Positions 16,202-25,101 of a stretch of 49,354 nucleotides of DNA are shown piece by piece. Below the pieces are notes generated by a model. It saw nothing but the letters and a program-made list of their open reading frames with translations. It had not been told where the DNA came from and did no database searches. Position numbers and translations under genes: made by a program. The DNA is taken from contig JAEOSZ010000111.1 in the NCBI GenBank assembly GCA_016840095.1, positions 101,258 through 150,611 on the forward strand, in the 5' to 3' direction. The stretch is from Candidatus Heimdallarchaeota archaeon (GTDB lineage Archaea > Asgardarchaeota > Heimdallarchaeia > Heimdallarchaeales > Heimdallarchaeaceae). Numbering within the stretch: the stretch's first letter is position 1; each line of letters starts with the position of its first letter.

Positions 16202-17947
16202 TCAGTTATCTTTCTCTCTATTGTTTTCTTTCTCTATTTCACTTGAAGGACTGACTGAAGTAGGATGTAGGTATACTTCTCCATCTAAAATCGTATATGG
16301 TATTCTTCTTTCATCTATCCATGGAGCTGTTTCTCTGAATTCCTTGAACATATCATTACTCACAATCATGGCATTCTCTTCTTCTGCTAGACGCAGAATG
16401 AATTTATCACCATCAACTCTAGCAGGTAACATTTTCATCGCTCCTTCCTTGACTAACCTATCTAACCGTTTTTGTTCATCAATTTGGTATCGCAATGCTG
16501 CATCTGCAACCGTAACGATTTTCTTGAAATTAGCTCTACTTAATCGATTGATCATTGCTTCTATATTATTTATTTGTGGTTTATTTGAAAGACTCTTTTC
16601 TTCCCATGCTATATTTGAACCATCTAGAATAACCGTTTCTAAAGGATACGATACTTCAGGGAAAATTCTTGAGCTTGTAGTTCGAACTCTTCTTGCAATT
16701 CCTAAAATGATATCTCTAGAGTAATAAGCTAAACCTATAATCAGTGAAACAAAGAAGATACTGTAAAAAATAATTGGTTGAAAAATAATTGGAGAGCTTT
16801 CAACTGGTATAACTGATACAGCTTGAAATTGTGTAAATAGAAGGATAGTATACCATTTCGTCTCAGATACTGTAATCCATTCTAAATCTATACTAAAGGA
16901 TAATGGGTGTGTTCCATCAATTTGAGGAACACCATAAATGTAATTGTTGTGTCTACCTCCCGCAATTCCCACAGAAACATCTTCAATACCTTCAAAAATT
17001 ATCTGATCGCAATGAATCTCTGGAACAACGTATAACGTTTCATTTTCGTTGTTAATTATCTGATATGTTATCACATAATCCTCTCCCATATTCACAGAAA
17101 TAGGTAGTTGAAAACTGTCAATAACTAAATCAGGTTCTACGATTATTTCTAGTGGATCACTTAGATAAACCCTTGGAGTATCTGGATCATCAATAGTTCT
17201 AAAGGTTATTGTAAATGAGTGTTTTTGGAAAAGGTAATCATCAGGATAGAATGAAATTATACCATCGTAAAATGCCCCTTCTGCAATTTCAATATTCTGT
17301 ATTGAATGCGATCTTGTCATTGAACCATCTGTTCCAGTTTTTGTAATTTCATTTGTTACAGTTACATTTGTAACTGTAGTCCCTCCTACATTATTTATTC
17401 TACATGAAACTTGATTATCTTGATACCTTGTAAGAAAAGCAGGATTTGAAGGAAAGAACATCCTGACTTGTCCGAAAGGTAGAACAATTAGAGTAAAGGA
17501 TGCTGTAGCATTGTAAGTTGTTGTTGTAGTACTGTTCGCAACAGCTTTAACAGTAAAAACTCCTCCGTCTTGACCATTAAAAGTTTGCCAAGGGACTGTA
17601 CGATTGAATTCATCTGTCGTATTTACCCAAACAGTTTCTTCGAAGATATTCTCACTAAAAGTGTTAGAGATATTGTAATAAACAGTTGAATCAGGGATTA
17701 GTGTATTATTTTCGTAGCAAAACTTCATAGTTAAATTGAGATCGTTTACTCCTCTAGTAATCTCTGATGGATTTGTATAAAAGCTGAAAGTAGCATTTTC
17801 AAAGCTTTGAATAACATATCGAGAGTTCTCTTCTATAGGAGGTTCTATAGCTAGTGCTACATTAGAAGTAGGATTAACAGTCATTGCCAAAAAGAAAATT
17901 CCTACTAAAACTATTAGAATGCTATTATTCAATAACCTCCTAAGCAT
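16202..17947 (-). CDS. Membrane-anchored Regnase-like (Zc3h12a-type PIN/NYN) RNase with extracellular Ig-like domains
   Basis: The 581 residues read in order as follows. A signal anchor lies at 1-33. About 350 extracellular residues carry many NxS/T sequons and CARDB-like beta sandwiches (for example PDLVIDSFQLPISVNMGEDY). A transmembrane helix spans ~387-408, and RRVRTTSSR gives a positive inner side. A cytosolic PIN/NYN domain covers ~437-562. The last matches the Zc3h12a (Regnase-1) ribonuclease core: VILDGSNIAW (Asp442, Asn445), VADAALR (Asp482), VDGDKFILRLAEEENAMIVSND (Asp512, Asp514, Asp532) and RRIPYTILDGEVYLHP. All acidic metal ligands are retained, so RNase activity is likely. Function is inferred, not shown. 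Confidence 0.8.
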   Translation of the reverse strand: MLRRLLNNSILIVLVGIFFLAMTVNPTSNVALAIEPPIEENSRYVIQSFENATFSFYTNPSEITRGVNDLNLTMKFCYENNTLIPDSTVYYNISNTFSENIFEETVWVNTTDEFNRTVPWQTFNGQDGGVFTVKAVANSTTTTTYNATASFTLIVLPFGQVRMFFPSNPAFLTRYQDNQVSCRINNVGGTTVTNVTVTNEITKTGTDGSMTRSHSIQNIEIAEGAFYDGIISFYPDDYLFQKHSFTITFRTIDDPDTPRVYLSDPLEIIVEPDLVIDSFQLPISVNMGEDYVITYQIINNENETLYVVPEIHCDQIIFEGIEDVSVGIAGGRHNNYIYGVPQIDGTHPLSFSIDLEWITVSETKWYTILLFTQFQAVSVIPVESSPIIFQPIIFYSIFFVSLIIGLAYYSRDIILGIARRVRTTSSRIFPEVSYPLETVILDGSNIAWEEKSLSNKPQINNIEAMINRLSRANFKKIVTVADAALRYQIDEQKRLDRLVKEGAMKMLPARVDGDKFILRLAEEENAMIVSNDMFKEFRETAPWIDERRIPYTILDGEVYLHPTSVSPSSEIEKENNREKDN

Positions 17948-18040
17948 TTATACACTTCTATTTTTTTATTCAAGATAACATTTGAACTGGGTTTAATAAA
18001 TTTTTGTTAATGTTTTCTGATTCTATAAGAATAAGAATAA

Positions 18041-18368
18041 TGGACGATGCAGAAATACCCCTGATTCTGTTCGGAAGCCATTAGGATCTTCCTGGCAACA
18101 TTCATCTAAGCACTTTACCCAGTTCTTACGAACTCTACTTAAGCTTGCTCCACGATGTTTGACCGTTTCATCGTATCCTAGTTTCTTCTCAGCAATTTAT
18201 TCTAAACATGTCACCAGTCTATTTATCGCATCATTGTTATCGAAACTAGGGCGTTCGTTTCTGTTTCAAGAGCCATATTCTCATATGGTGGATTTACATC
18301 CACATCGTTATTATGGAGTCAGGAGGTTCCTCAGCAATAAGCCGAAAGTTGCCCTTTTGCTTCGTCCA
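18041..18368 (-). ncRNA. rnpB: RNase P RNA
   Basis: This gap of nearly 480 bp between two genes is explained by RNase P RNA. On the minus strand, conserved region I reads GAGGAACCTCCTGACTCC (18332-18315). Region II/III contains GGAGCAAGC (18151-18143), region IV TAGATGAATG (18108-18099) and region V ACAGAATCAG (18070-18061). Pairings check out: P1 TGGACGA/TCGTCCA sets both ends, P2 is GGCAAC/GTTGCC, P3 CGGC/GCTG, and P4 CCTGA/TCAGG. The 328-nt length is normal for archaea. An extra GGAAG/CTTCC hairpin lies between P2 and region V. It is the catalytic RNA for tRNA 5' maturation. Confidence 0.92.
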
Positions 18369-18426
18369 ACTAAAAGTATTGAATTATACTGATAAATGTA
18401 GCTGTAATAGTGAGTAGTTTTGTAAT

Positions 18427-19638
18427 CTAGATAACTTTCAGATTTTTACCTATTTTCTCCATTGCTGCTAAGATATAATCGATTTCTTCCTCAGTATGAG
18501 TTGCCATTACACAACATCTTAATCTTCCTGCATCTAGAGGGACAGCTGGATAAACTATTGGTGGTACCAATATACCTGCTTTTCTCATTTGTTTTGCAAA
18601 TCGAAAAGTTTTGACATCATTTCCAATAATGACAGGTACAATGGGCGTATCCTTACTCTTTAATGTATCATACCCTAGCTCTTTAACACCATTAATGAAA
18701 TGAGTATAGTTTTTCTGTAATGCTCTTATTCTCTCTATATCCGTTTCAATTATTTCTATTGCTTTAAGAGCTACAGCAGCTGATACTGGTGGAAGAGCTG
18801 CACTGAAGATAAACGCATTAGAATTGAACTTTAGATAAGTAATAACATCCTTATTAGCAGCAATATATCCTCCTATTGATGGAATTGCTTTACTTAAAGT
18901 TCCCATGTAAATATCAATAGCTCCAGGTTCAAGATTGAAATAATCATCAATTCCTCTTCCATTCGGTCCTATAGTTCCTATTGAGTGAGCTTCATCTACC
19001 ATTGTAAATGCTTTGTGTTGTTTTGCCAATTCAATAATTTCTGGCATCGGAGCTATATCTCCATCCATACTATAAACTCCATCTACAATAACAATCACAC
19101 GTTTGTAATTCTCACGATGTTCTTCAAGAACTTCAGCTAAGTTATCCATGTCATTATGATTGAATCTCTTCCAATCTGCTTTTGACAATATACAACCATC
19201 ATATATACTCTGATGATCATATTTGTCAATAATGATCAAATCATCTTTTCCAAACAATGTGGATATCAAAGTCATATTAGTTACATAACCGCTGCTTAGA
19301 ACCATTGCATCCTCAGTTCTTTTAAATTCAGAAATTTTCTTTTCTAGAGTATGGTGTAAATCTGTAGTTCCTGTTAGTAACCTAACACCACCTGCTCCTA
19401 CACCATATTTATCCATAGCTTCATGTCCTACTTTTATGATTTCAGGATGAGTAATGAGTCCCAAATAACTATAAGATCCCAACATTAGTAATTCTTGACC
19501 ATCCACTAGAACTTTACTAGATGCAGCATTTTGGATAGGGAGCATGTAAGAGTTTAAACCAAGTTTCTCAAAGTACTTGGCTCTCTTTAAGAAATTCTTA
19601 ATTTTAGTATTATCTGTGATTTTAGTAATTTTTCTCAC
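18427..19638 (-). CDS. PLP-dependent alpha-oxoamine synthase (Kbl/BioF/serine palmitoyltransferase-like)
   Basis: This 403-residue fold-type I enzyme has the family blocks in order: SYSYLG near 55-60, GAGGVRLLTGT, a cofactor-binding DHQSIYDG, DEAHS with Asp215 and His218, and GTLSKAIPSIGGY with Lys250 as the PLP Schiff-base lysine. The C-terminal part ends APVPLD-like (PAVPLDAGRLRCCVMATHT). Such enzymes join an amino acid and an acyl-CoA: Kbl makes 2-amino-3-ketobutyrate, BioF is used in biotin synthesis, and SPT starts sphingolipid synthesis. The sequence alone does not choose among these. It starts with GTG. Confidence 0.88.
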   Translation of the reverse strand: MRKITKITDNTKIKNFLKRAKYFEKLGLNSYMLPIQNAASSKVLVDGQELLMLGSYSYLGLITHPEIIKVGHEAMDKYGVGAGGVRLLTGTTDLHHTLEKKISEFKRTEDAMVLSSGYVTNMTLISTLFGKDDLIIIDKYDHQSIYDGCILSKADWKRFNHNDMDNLAEVLEEHRENYKRVIVIVDGVYSMDGDIAPMPEIIELAKQHKAFTMVDEAHSIGTIGPNGRGIDDYFNLEPGAIDIYMGTLSKAIPSIGGYIAANKDVITYLKFNSNAFIFSAALPPVSAAVALKAIEIIETDIERIRALQKNYTHFINGVKELGYDTLKSKDTPIVPVIIGNDVKTFRFAKQMRKAGILVPPIVYPAVPLDAGRLRCCVMATHTEEEIDYILAAMEKIGKNLKVI

Positions 19639-19803
19639 CTAAACTAACTTGTAACTTTCTAACTAGAATTTGAAATAAATATGTTACTAATAAAACTTCA
19701 CTTGAAATCTATCAGAAAAATAGTTACAATGAATATTTCGTAGTTGAAATAATTATTTGTGGGGTTTAAATAGGTTTGATAGACTGAGATAAATGAAAGT
19801 AAT

Positions 19804-20169
19804 ATGGCAAGTTTTTGGGGATTTTCTAGAGAATCAAAGGATATAGCAAAGCAAACAATAGAAAAACATCTGCAACATATTACTACAAAAAAAGGTCAGA
19901 TCACTGTTGAAGAATTGATTAAGCTTTTATGGAATGATTATCATCTTTTTGAGCATTATCTTAAGCTCAATCTACGTTTAGAAGAGCTAGAAGATGAAGC
20001 AAAAATAATTATAGATTCAGAAAAAAACTTACGACCAACAAAAATGACTGTAATTGAATCAGGAGAAATAAGAGAAATTGATGTTTGGGATTTTTATCAG
20101 AAGAAGGAACAAGCTGAAACTAATAAGAAAATAATAGAACGATACAAAAACATTAACTATCTTGCTTGA
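19804..20169 (+). CDS. Hypothetical helical protein (121 aa)
   Basis: The protein is almost wholly helical and charged. A motif MASFWGFSRESKD opens it, and a middle segment (TKKGQITVEELIKLLWNDYHLF) may form a winged-helix-like or helix-turn-helix unit. A TTTAAATAGG element about 30 nt upstream is a plausible TATA box. I do not recognise a family. It stands alone between the alpha-oxoamine synthase and tRNA-Arg. Confidence 0.6.
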   Translation: MASFWGFSRESKDIAKQTIEKHLQHITTKKGQITVEELIKLLWNDYHLFEHYLKLNLRLEELEDEAKIIIDSEKNLRPTKMTVIESGEIREIDVWDFYQKKEQAETNKKIIERYKNINYLA

Positions 20170-20241
20170 ACTAATATTTAATCGAAAAATATAAAGAGGA
20201 GGGAGATTAGAAAACACAAGCTTAGATTTATATTATAACAA

Positions 20242-20317
20242 GGGCCAGTAGTTCAGTGGATAGAATGGCTGCCTGCGGAGCAGTTGGTCGACGGTTCGAA
20301 TCCGTTCTGGCCCGCCA
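20242..20317 (+). tRNA. trnR: tRNA-Arg(GCG)
   Basis: The acceptor GGGCCAG pairs with CTGGCCC, and D stem GTTC with GAAT. The anticodon stem GCTGC/GCAGT encloses CTGCGGA, giving anticodon GCG. T stem GACGG/CCGTT has loop TTCGAAT, the discriminator is G, and CCA is encoded. There is no intron. TATA-like ATTATAAC lies upstream. Confidence 0.95.
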
Positions 20318-20323
20318 TTTTCT

Positions 20324-22246
20324 TTATTTCTCTCCCACATAGCCATCTCCAAACCACTTGAAGATGATTTCATCCATACGTTGTTCTATGCTTTTCTCAA
20401 TCTCACCATGAAATTTGCTTGGGATATTAACAAGGTTCAGGTTTTTCACTGTTTCATGTAAAGATCTTCTTTGATGAAAAGTATCTTTCCTTGTTATAAT
20501 GACCATTCCAGTATCTTTTTCACCGAATTCAGCCAATATTACTATGTTTTCACCATAATCTATTTTCATAACTTTTCCAATTTCACCTGCAAAAACTTCA
20601 CTTATTATATCTTTTGCTGCTCTAACCATCCCACCAAATAACAATATATCATCAACTATTTTTTCTGATTTTATATATTTCTTCAAAGGAATTCCGGATC
20701 TATGAAGTATTATGAGTTGATTTGGAGAAATTTCGATTGGATCTTCTCCTACAGTTATTTTATATCTGATTAAATTTACTAACTCTCTTATTGTTTTCTG
20801 AGTTTCTAAAATAATCTTTCTTTGTTCTGCTCTATCTTCTGTGCTCAAAATTGATATAAATTTCTGATTAATATCTTCAAGAATGTTCTTAACTTCTTTT
20901 CTTTGTTGTGTTTCATTGGCAAACGTGTTAAAATCTTCAAGCAGTTTTGTACATTTATCTAGTTGAACTTGATTTGGATTTGAAATATAATTGAAAAGAT
21001 GAACCTGCAGTAAATCTAAAATTATTTTAGCACTAAGGTGATCCATTCTCTTTTCTCCAGCAACCTTTAGTGCTTGATTTAAGTAACTCAAAGCTTTTGC
21101 AATGTTTAATTTTTGTATTTCTTTTTTACCTAAGAGATAGGATATGTGAGGATTAGAATTTATTTCATCTTCATTCCGACCATCTAGAATGGATGTTAAC
21201 ACTTTATTGAAATCATCGATTTTTCCTTGTTCAATCAATAGTTCAGCTAAAGAATAATCCACAAGATCATCTTTTGATCCAATTTCATCCAGTATTTCCT
21301 TTGATATAGAAAATTCCTGAATTGAGGTGGTGAATTCCCTTTTCTGAGCATATATTTCTCCAAGATGGGAATGTGCAAGAGCTACTGATCTTCTATCTCC
21401 CCACCGTTCATACCAAGTTATCACTTCTAATAATCTCTTCAAAGCATTATCTAATTTCCCTTCCATTCTCTCAACAACAGCTATGTTTGAAATAGCAGAA
21501 ATCTTCCCTCTTTCCTTTTTAAGTTCTCTATAACTACTTTGAGCTTGTTCAAAGTATCTAATCGCTTCTCCCCAGTTTGCACCATATTTCTCCAGAATAC
21601 CTAAAAGCATTTGAAATAGTGCTACGTAAATTCGATCACCATAGTTTTTTGCTTGATGCAAAAATTCTTTACACTTATTTTTTGAGATTTCAACGTTTTG
21701 TTCTATTCTCTCTAACCATAGTTTACCATAATTACAATTCAACAAAATTTCTTGGAAGATATCTTTCTTTTCACCTAATAGTAATGATTCTAGATTTTCA
21801 CATAAATTCTGATAAATCTCTAATGACTCTTTTCTCTTACCCTGCCTATTCTTTAATCTGGCTATTCCGTGCATACTAAAAGTCTTGATGAAAACATCCT
21901 CTGAAGATTTCAATTCTGAAAAGATGATTTCTGCTGATTGGTAATCTCCTTTTCTGATATGTGCTATACCTTGCCAAAAAAGTAAATAAGCATTGTTTTT
22001 GTATTTTTGCAATTCTTGATTCAACATGTCAAATTTTGATAGATTATAGAGTAGCTTACCCAACATGAAAAGCAATATATCAGAAGGGGTTTCAATTTTA
22101 TTACGAATATTATTTACAATTTCTAGCTGTTCATTCAAAGAATTTTTAGAGTATTTCTGCGCAATTTTCACATATAAATCCCTTTCATCAGATGTCAGAA
22201 AACTTGTATAGTGATGAATTTCAGGGAATATTTGTGTTTCAACCAT
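20324..22246 (-). CDS. TPR-repeat protein with C-terminal longin/roadblock-like domain
   Basis: This 640-residue protein starts with about 400 residues of helical TPR-like repeats, for example AHIRKGDYQSAEIIFSEL, GANWGEAIRYFEQAQSSY and GKLDNALKRLLEVI. A coiled segment follows (~430-495). The C-terminal domain (~508-600) looks like a longin/roadblock module: LIILHRSGIPLKKYI, LLFGGMVRAAKDIISEV, GKVMKIDYGENIVILAEFG and GMVIITRK. The same pattern occurs in the tail of the 28383 protein. It is the last gene of a TrxB-like/PIG-L/TPR operon, one base from the PIG-L gene. Inference: a scaffold that binds a GTPase or membrane partner. Confidence 0.7.
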   Translation of the reverse strand: MVETQIFPEIHHYTSFLTSDERDLYVKIAQKYSKNSLNEQLEIVNNIRNKIETPSDILLFMLGKLLYNLSKFDMLNQELQKYKNNAYLLFWQGIAHIRKGDYQSAEIIFSELKSSEDVFIKTFSMHGIARLKNRQGKRKESLEIYQNLCENLESLLLGEKKDIFQEILLNCNYGKLWLERIEQNVEISKNKCKEFLHQAKNYGDRIYVALFQMLLGILEKYGANWGEAIRYFEQAQSSYRELKKERGKISAISNIAVVERMEGKLDNALKRLLEVITWYERWGDRRSVALAHSHLGEIYAQKREFTTSIQEFSISKEILDEIGSKDDLVDYSLAELLIEQGKIDDFNKVLTSILDGRNEDEINSNPHISYLLGKKEIQKLNIAKALSYLNQALKVAGEKRMDHLSAKIILDLLQVHLFNYISNPNQVQLDKCTKLLEDFNTFANETQQRKEVKNILEDINQKFISILSTEDRAEQRKIILETQKTIRELVNLIRYKITVGEDPIEISPNQLIILHRSGIPLKKYIKSEKIVDDILLFGGMVRAAKDIISEVFAGEIGKVMKIDYGENIVILAEFGEKDTGMVIITRKDTFHQRRSLHETVKNLNLVNIPSKFHGEIEKSIEQRMDEIIFKWFGDGYVGEK

Positions 22247-22247
22247 T

Positions 22248-22898
22248 TTAAAGCTCCGAATGCTTTTTCTTGTAGAAGGGACTATTTCTTTTTAGAGGAA
22301 TTATATTGAAAGCTTCTGCATATTCTGTAGCTGCTTGAGCTCCTCTCATCTTTGTTCTACTCTTGTGAAAGTCTATGTAAAAATTCTCTCCACCTTTAGA
22401 TAATTGTGATTCATAGCATTTTATTGATTGTTCTTTTTTCTCATAATACTCGCTAATATCTACTAAAATGTGTGGATTGGGAATCAAAATAGTTGTTTCA
22501 GCAACATACAGTTTGGAAACAAGATGAGAATTATCATACTGTGTTTCATGAGCTGCCCACTCAATACCTTCTAATGCGATTTTGAATGTTGTTCTGTGAT
22601 CAATATGGTAATCGTTCTCTAAGTGAGTTATTACTATTTCGGGTCGAAAGTCAAGAAGATAGGAAATGAAATCTTTTATTAATTCTGATTCTTTGCTTTT
22701 AACATCAGGATAATCAAAAATCACAGGTTTCTGGACACCTAACACTTTAGTTGCATTAAGATACTCCTCTTTTCTGACTGAATCAGAAGAAAGACAAAGT
22801 GTGCTGACTTCATTGCCTAAAGCTACATATTTTGCTATGGTTCCACCAGAACTTAATGCTTCATCATCTGGATGAGCGAATACAAATGCTATTTTCAC
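22248..22898 (-). CDS. PIG-L/LmbE-family zinc deacetylase
   Basis: The metal motif AHPDDE (8-13) opens this 216-residue protein, and HLENDYHIDH (His98, His101) supplies the third ligand, as in MshB, BshB and PIG-L. The family removes N-acetyl groups from GlcNAc-linked lipids or thiol precursors. A bacillithiol- or mycothiol-like role is unlikely to be provable here, so a lipid or glycan substrate is equally possible. It sits between a TrxB-like gene (55 bp upstream) and the TPR-longin gene (1 bp downstream). Confidence 0.9.
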   Translation of the reverse strand: MKIAFVFAHPDDEALSSGGTIAKYVALGNEVSTLCLSSDSVRKEEYLNATKVLGVQKPVIFDYPDVKSKESELIKDFISYLLDFRPEIVITHLENDYHIDHRTTFKIALEGIEWAAHETQYDNSHLVSKLYVAETTILIPNPHILVDISEYYEKKEQSIKCYESQLSKGGENFYIDFHKSRTKMRGAQAATEYAEAFNIIPLKRNSPFYKKKHSEL

Positions 22899-22953
22899 AA
22901 TTGTGTTAATGAAACAGAATATAAAAAGAATTCCAAGAACACTAGACTTGAAT

Positions 22954-23967
22954 TCATTCTTCTAAATATTTTACTACTTCAATACCTGCTTTATAACCAT
23001 CTCCTATAAGAATAGGAGTGTAATCCAATTCTCCCTTAATGGTTCCAGCAGCAAACAAACCTTCTATATTTGTTGAATTATTTATTTGTGTGTTAATGAA
23101 CCCATCTTCAGTTGTTGAAATATTAAGTTCTTCAAAAATTGATAAATCTGGTTTATCCTTTAGCTCTATGAATACACCATTTACTGAAAGTTCTTTCATC
23201 TCACTTTCTTCTTGATACCTTAATCCTTCTACATTTTGACTTCCAAAGATTTCCACAGTATCAAGATTAACATTATTTCTTATTGTGATGTTAGAAGCTG
23301 CAGTTAGTTTCTTTAGAAATCTTTTATCGCAACCTAACTCATCATCTGGACATAGAAGAGTTACTTTCCTACAGTACTTTCTTAGAAAAAGAGCTCCTCT
23401 AGCTACAAAATTACCTGTGCCTATAATTACAACCTTTCTTCCTCGAAAGAGAGCTCCATCGCAGACAGCACAATGTGAAACACCTTTGTGAACAAAAACC
23501 TCTTCTCCTTTTATTGTGTGATGAAGTTCTGGAAGACCGGTTGATATTATAATTGATTTAGCTTCAATTGATTTTTCTTCAGTGTTGATAATGAACTTAT
23601 TTTCTTCTTTAGATACAGATTTGACCATTTCATTAGTAATGTTCAATACTGGAACAACTTGATTAACATCTGACATGATTTCTTCTTTAGGAATTTCTTC
23701 TGCAGAATCAGAAGATATTTTGTCTTGAATAAACTCTAAGTTGAGACTCTGCACTTGGTCAACGATTTGTTGGATAAAATCAACACCAATAATTTTGCTA
23801 ATACCTGGCAGAGTTTCTAATTCTCCTTTCTTTGCTGTATTTGAATCGAATGGAATACCAAACAATTTAATCTTTAAATCAGGATTTTTACTATATGCAG
23901 CAATAGCTGCTGATAAACCAGTAGCACCTGAACCAATAATAGCCAAATCACAATTCTCTGCATCCAT
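22954..23967 (-). CDS. Thioredoxin-reductase-like FAD protein
   Basis: The FAD motif GSGATG (12-17), redox pair CAVC (166-169) within SHCAVCDGALF, and a second nucleotide motif GTGNFVA (183-189) identify the TrxB family. The 337-residue length is near normal. The usual GGGxSA plus HRRxxxR NADPH-binding signature is absent (CPDDELGC follows), and about 35 extra residues rich in Glu/Ser lie near 84-120. The electron donor may therefore not be NADPH. It heads an apparent operon with the PIG-L and TPR-longin genes. Confidence 0.87.
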   Translation of the reverse strand: MDAENCDLAIIGSGATGLSAAIAAYSKNPDLKIKLFGIPFDSNTAKKGELETLPGISKIIGVDFIQQIVDQVQSLNLEFIQDKISSDSAEEIPKEEIMSDVNQVVPVLNITNEMVKSVSKEENKFIINTEEKSIEAKSIIISTGLPELHHTIKGEEVFVHKGVSHCAVCDGALFRGRKVVIIGTGNFVARGALFLRKYCRKVTLLCPDDELGCDKRFLKKLTAASNITIRNNVNLDTVEIFGSQNVEGLRYQEESEMKELSVNGVFIELKDKPDLSIFEELNISTTEDGFINTQINNSTNIEGLFAAGTIKGELDYTPILIGDGYKAGIEVVKYLEE

Positions 23968-24094
23968 ATCAATACACTACTATTAAAATAAAAAAACTTT
24001 GTTGATAAGGAAAAGTCGAACATCAAAGTATTGACAAAAGATTATTTTTGAAAATAAAAAATGAAAAATAAAAGATGAAAAAGGAAAAAAGGGC

Positions 24095-24310
24095 TTAGTT
24101 GTCTACAATAAAGTAGAATACTGACCTCATATCGTTTAAATTACTTCTCTTAATTATTAACCCTAACTCAATCAATCTTCTTAGGGCATATCTTGCAGTT
24201 CTTGCAGGGATTGCCGAAGCTTTAATTAGTTGCTTTTGAGTTAGTGGACCCTTTTTTTCCAAAATAGAAAGAAGTTTTTTTCCCGAAACTGGTATTTCTT
24301 CATCTGCCAT
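24095..24310 (-). CDS. Small winged-helix transcription regulator (71 aa)
   Basis: The whole protein is a winged helix-turn-helix. The first helix covers KKLLSILEKKG, the turn GPLTQKQLIKAS, the recognition helix PARTARYALRRLIELG, and a two-strand wing ends VFYFIVDN. It lies alone, with an unusual promoter region carrying repeated TTATCCG-type sites (24341-24420). Autoregulation is the simplest reading. A TTTTATAAG box is at 24354-24362 on the minus strand, and GGGGAT precedes the ATG. Confidence 0.8.
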   Translation of the reverse strand: MADEEIPVSGKKLLSILEKKGPLTQKQLIKASAIPARTARYALRRLIELGLIIKRSNLNDMRSVFYFIVDN

Positions 24311-24340
24311 ATTTGTTATCCCCTTGCTTAGTAAGTAATA

Positions 24341-24420
24341 CGGATAAGCTACTCTTATAAAAGCAATCTCAGTATTTTATCCGCGATTGCTAGAGAGTTT
24401 CTAGAGGATTTATCCGCGAT
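24341..24420. promoter_or_regulatory. Candidate operator array: two direct TTTATCCGCGAT copies and one inverted CGGATAA
   Basis: The 12-mer TTTATCCGCGAT occurs exactly at 24376-24387 and 24409-24420 (33 bp apart, about three helical turns). Its core TTATCCG recurs inverted as CGGATAA at 24341-24347. The inverted copy lies between the TATA box and start codon of the 24095 wHTH gene, and the two direct copies lie just upstream of the TATA box. The 315-bp spacer otherwise holds only the promoters of the two divergent genes. Confidence 0.5.
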
Positions 24421-24625
24421 ACACTGTTTGATATTTTACTTTTATTCTAACGTAATATCGCACTAATACACAGCTAATTTTTTAGTGCTAAGAAGATAAG
24501 TGCTAAATGGCTATTTAAACTCATAAGATTTCTGATGACAAATTGCTCTCTTTAGTTTATTTTTGGTTAAATCATAATAAAGCTTATAATGGTTAAACAG
24601 TCATATGTTTCTTTAGTGAGGTCTT

Positions 24626-25084
24626 GTGAGTCACAAAGTTGAAAGTTCTCCAGAAATATACCATTTAGCTAATCAGCTACAAAGAATCAACTATCTTGGG
24701 AATGTACAGACCATTCAAATCGAATTTGAATTTATACCTGAAGATAAGAAAGTTGAACTTGACGATATGTTTCAAGACTCAACAGGTATTGGAAAATTTA
24801 AGTCTGATTTGATAATTCTTGAACAGATTTCTGGAAGAGATATGTTGGAAATCATAAATACACTCCATAATATTAGTTTGATATTTGGTGATCTTTCAAT
24901 CATAGATGGAATAACTTCGTTAGTTGAAGTAAGTTACAAAGGAGAAACGTACTTTGTAGTTGTTGCATATAACCCTTCAACCAGTGGTTTGGAGTTAATT
25001 TCAACATCAGAGAGTAAATTATATTTTGAGTTACTAAATTTTATTAGAACCAAATGGGCTCTTTCAAAGACTTTCATCAAATGA
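24626..25084 (+). CDS. Hypothetical protein (152 aa), possibly longin/roadblock-related
   Basis: A GTG start at 24626 has a GAGGT ribosome site just upstream. The protein is an alpha/beta domain with alternating strands (SDLIILEQISGRD, TSLVEVSYKGETYFVVVAYN) and helices; order and size would suit a small longin- or roadblock-like fold, but I see no clear motif. It converges with the kinase gene at 25102. Function unknown. Confidence 0.6.
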   Translation: MSHKVESSPEIYHLANQLQRINYLGNVQTIQIEFEFIPEDKKVELDDMFQDSTGIGKFKSDLIILEQISGRDMLEIINTLHNISLIFGDLSIIDGITSLVEVSYKGETYFVVVAYNPSTSGLELISTSESKLYFELLNFIRTKWALSKTFIK

Positions 25085-25101
25085 TGGAATTGAATCCATT
25101 T

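Noticed and set aside
18159..18392. 77-residue open frame on the plus strand
   Set aside because: It lies across the RNase P RNA on the other strand; the conserved RNA elements explain the sequence and the peptide has no protein-like features.
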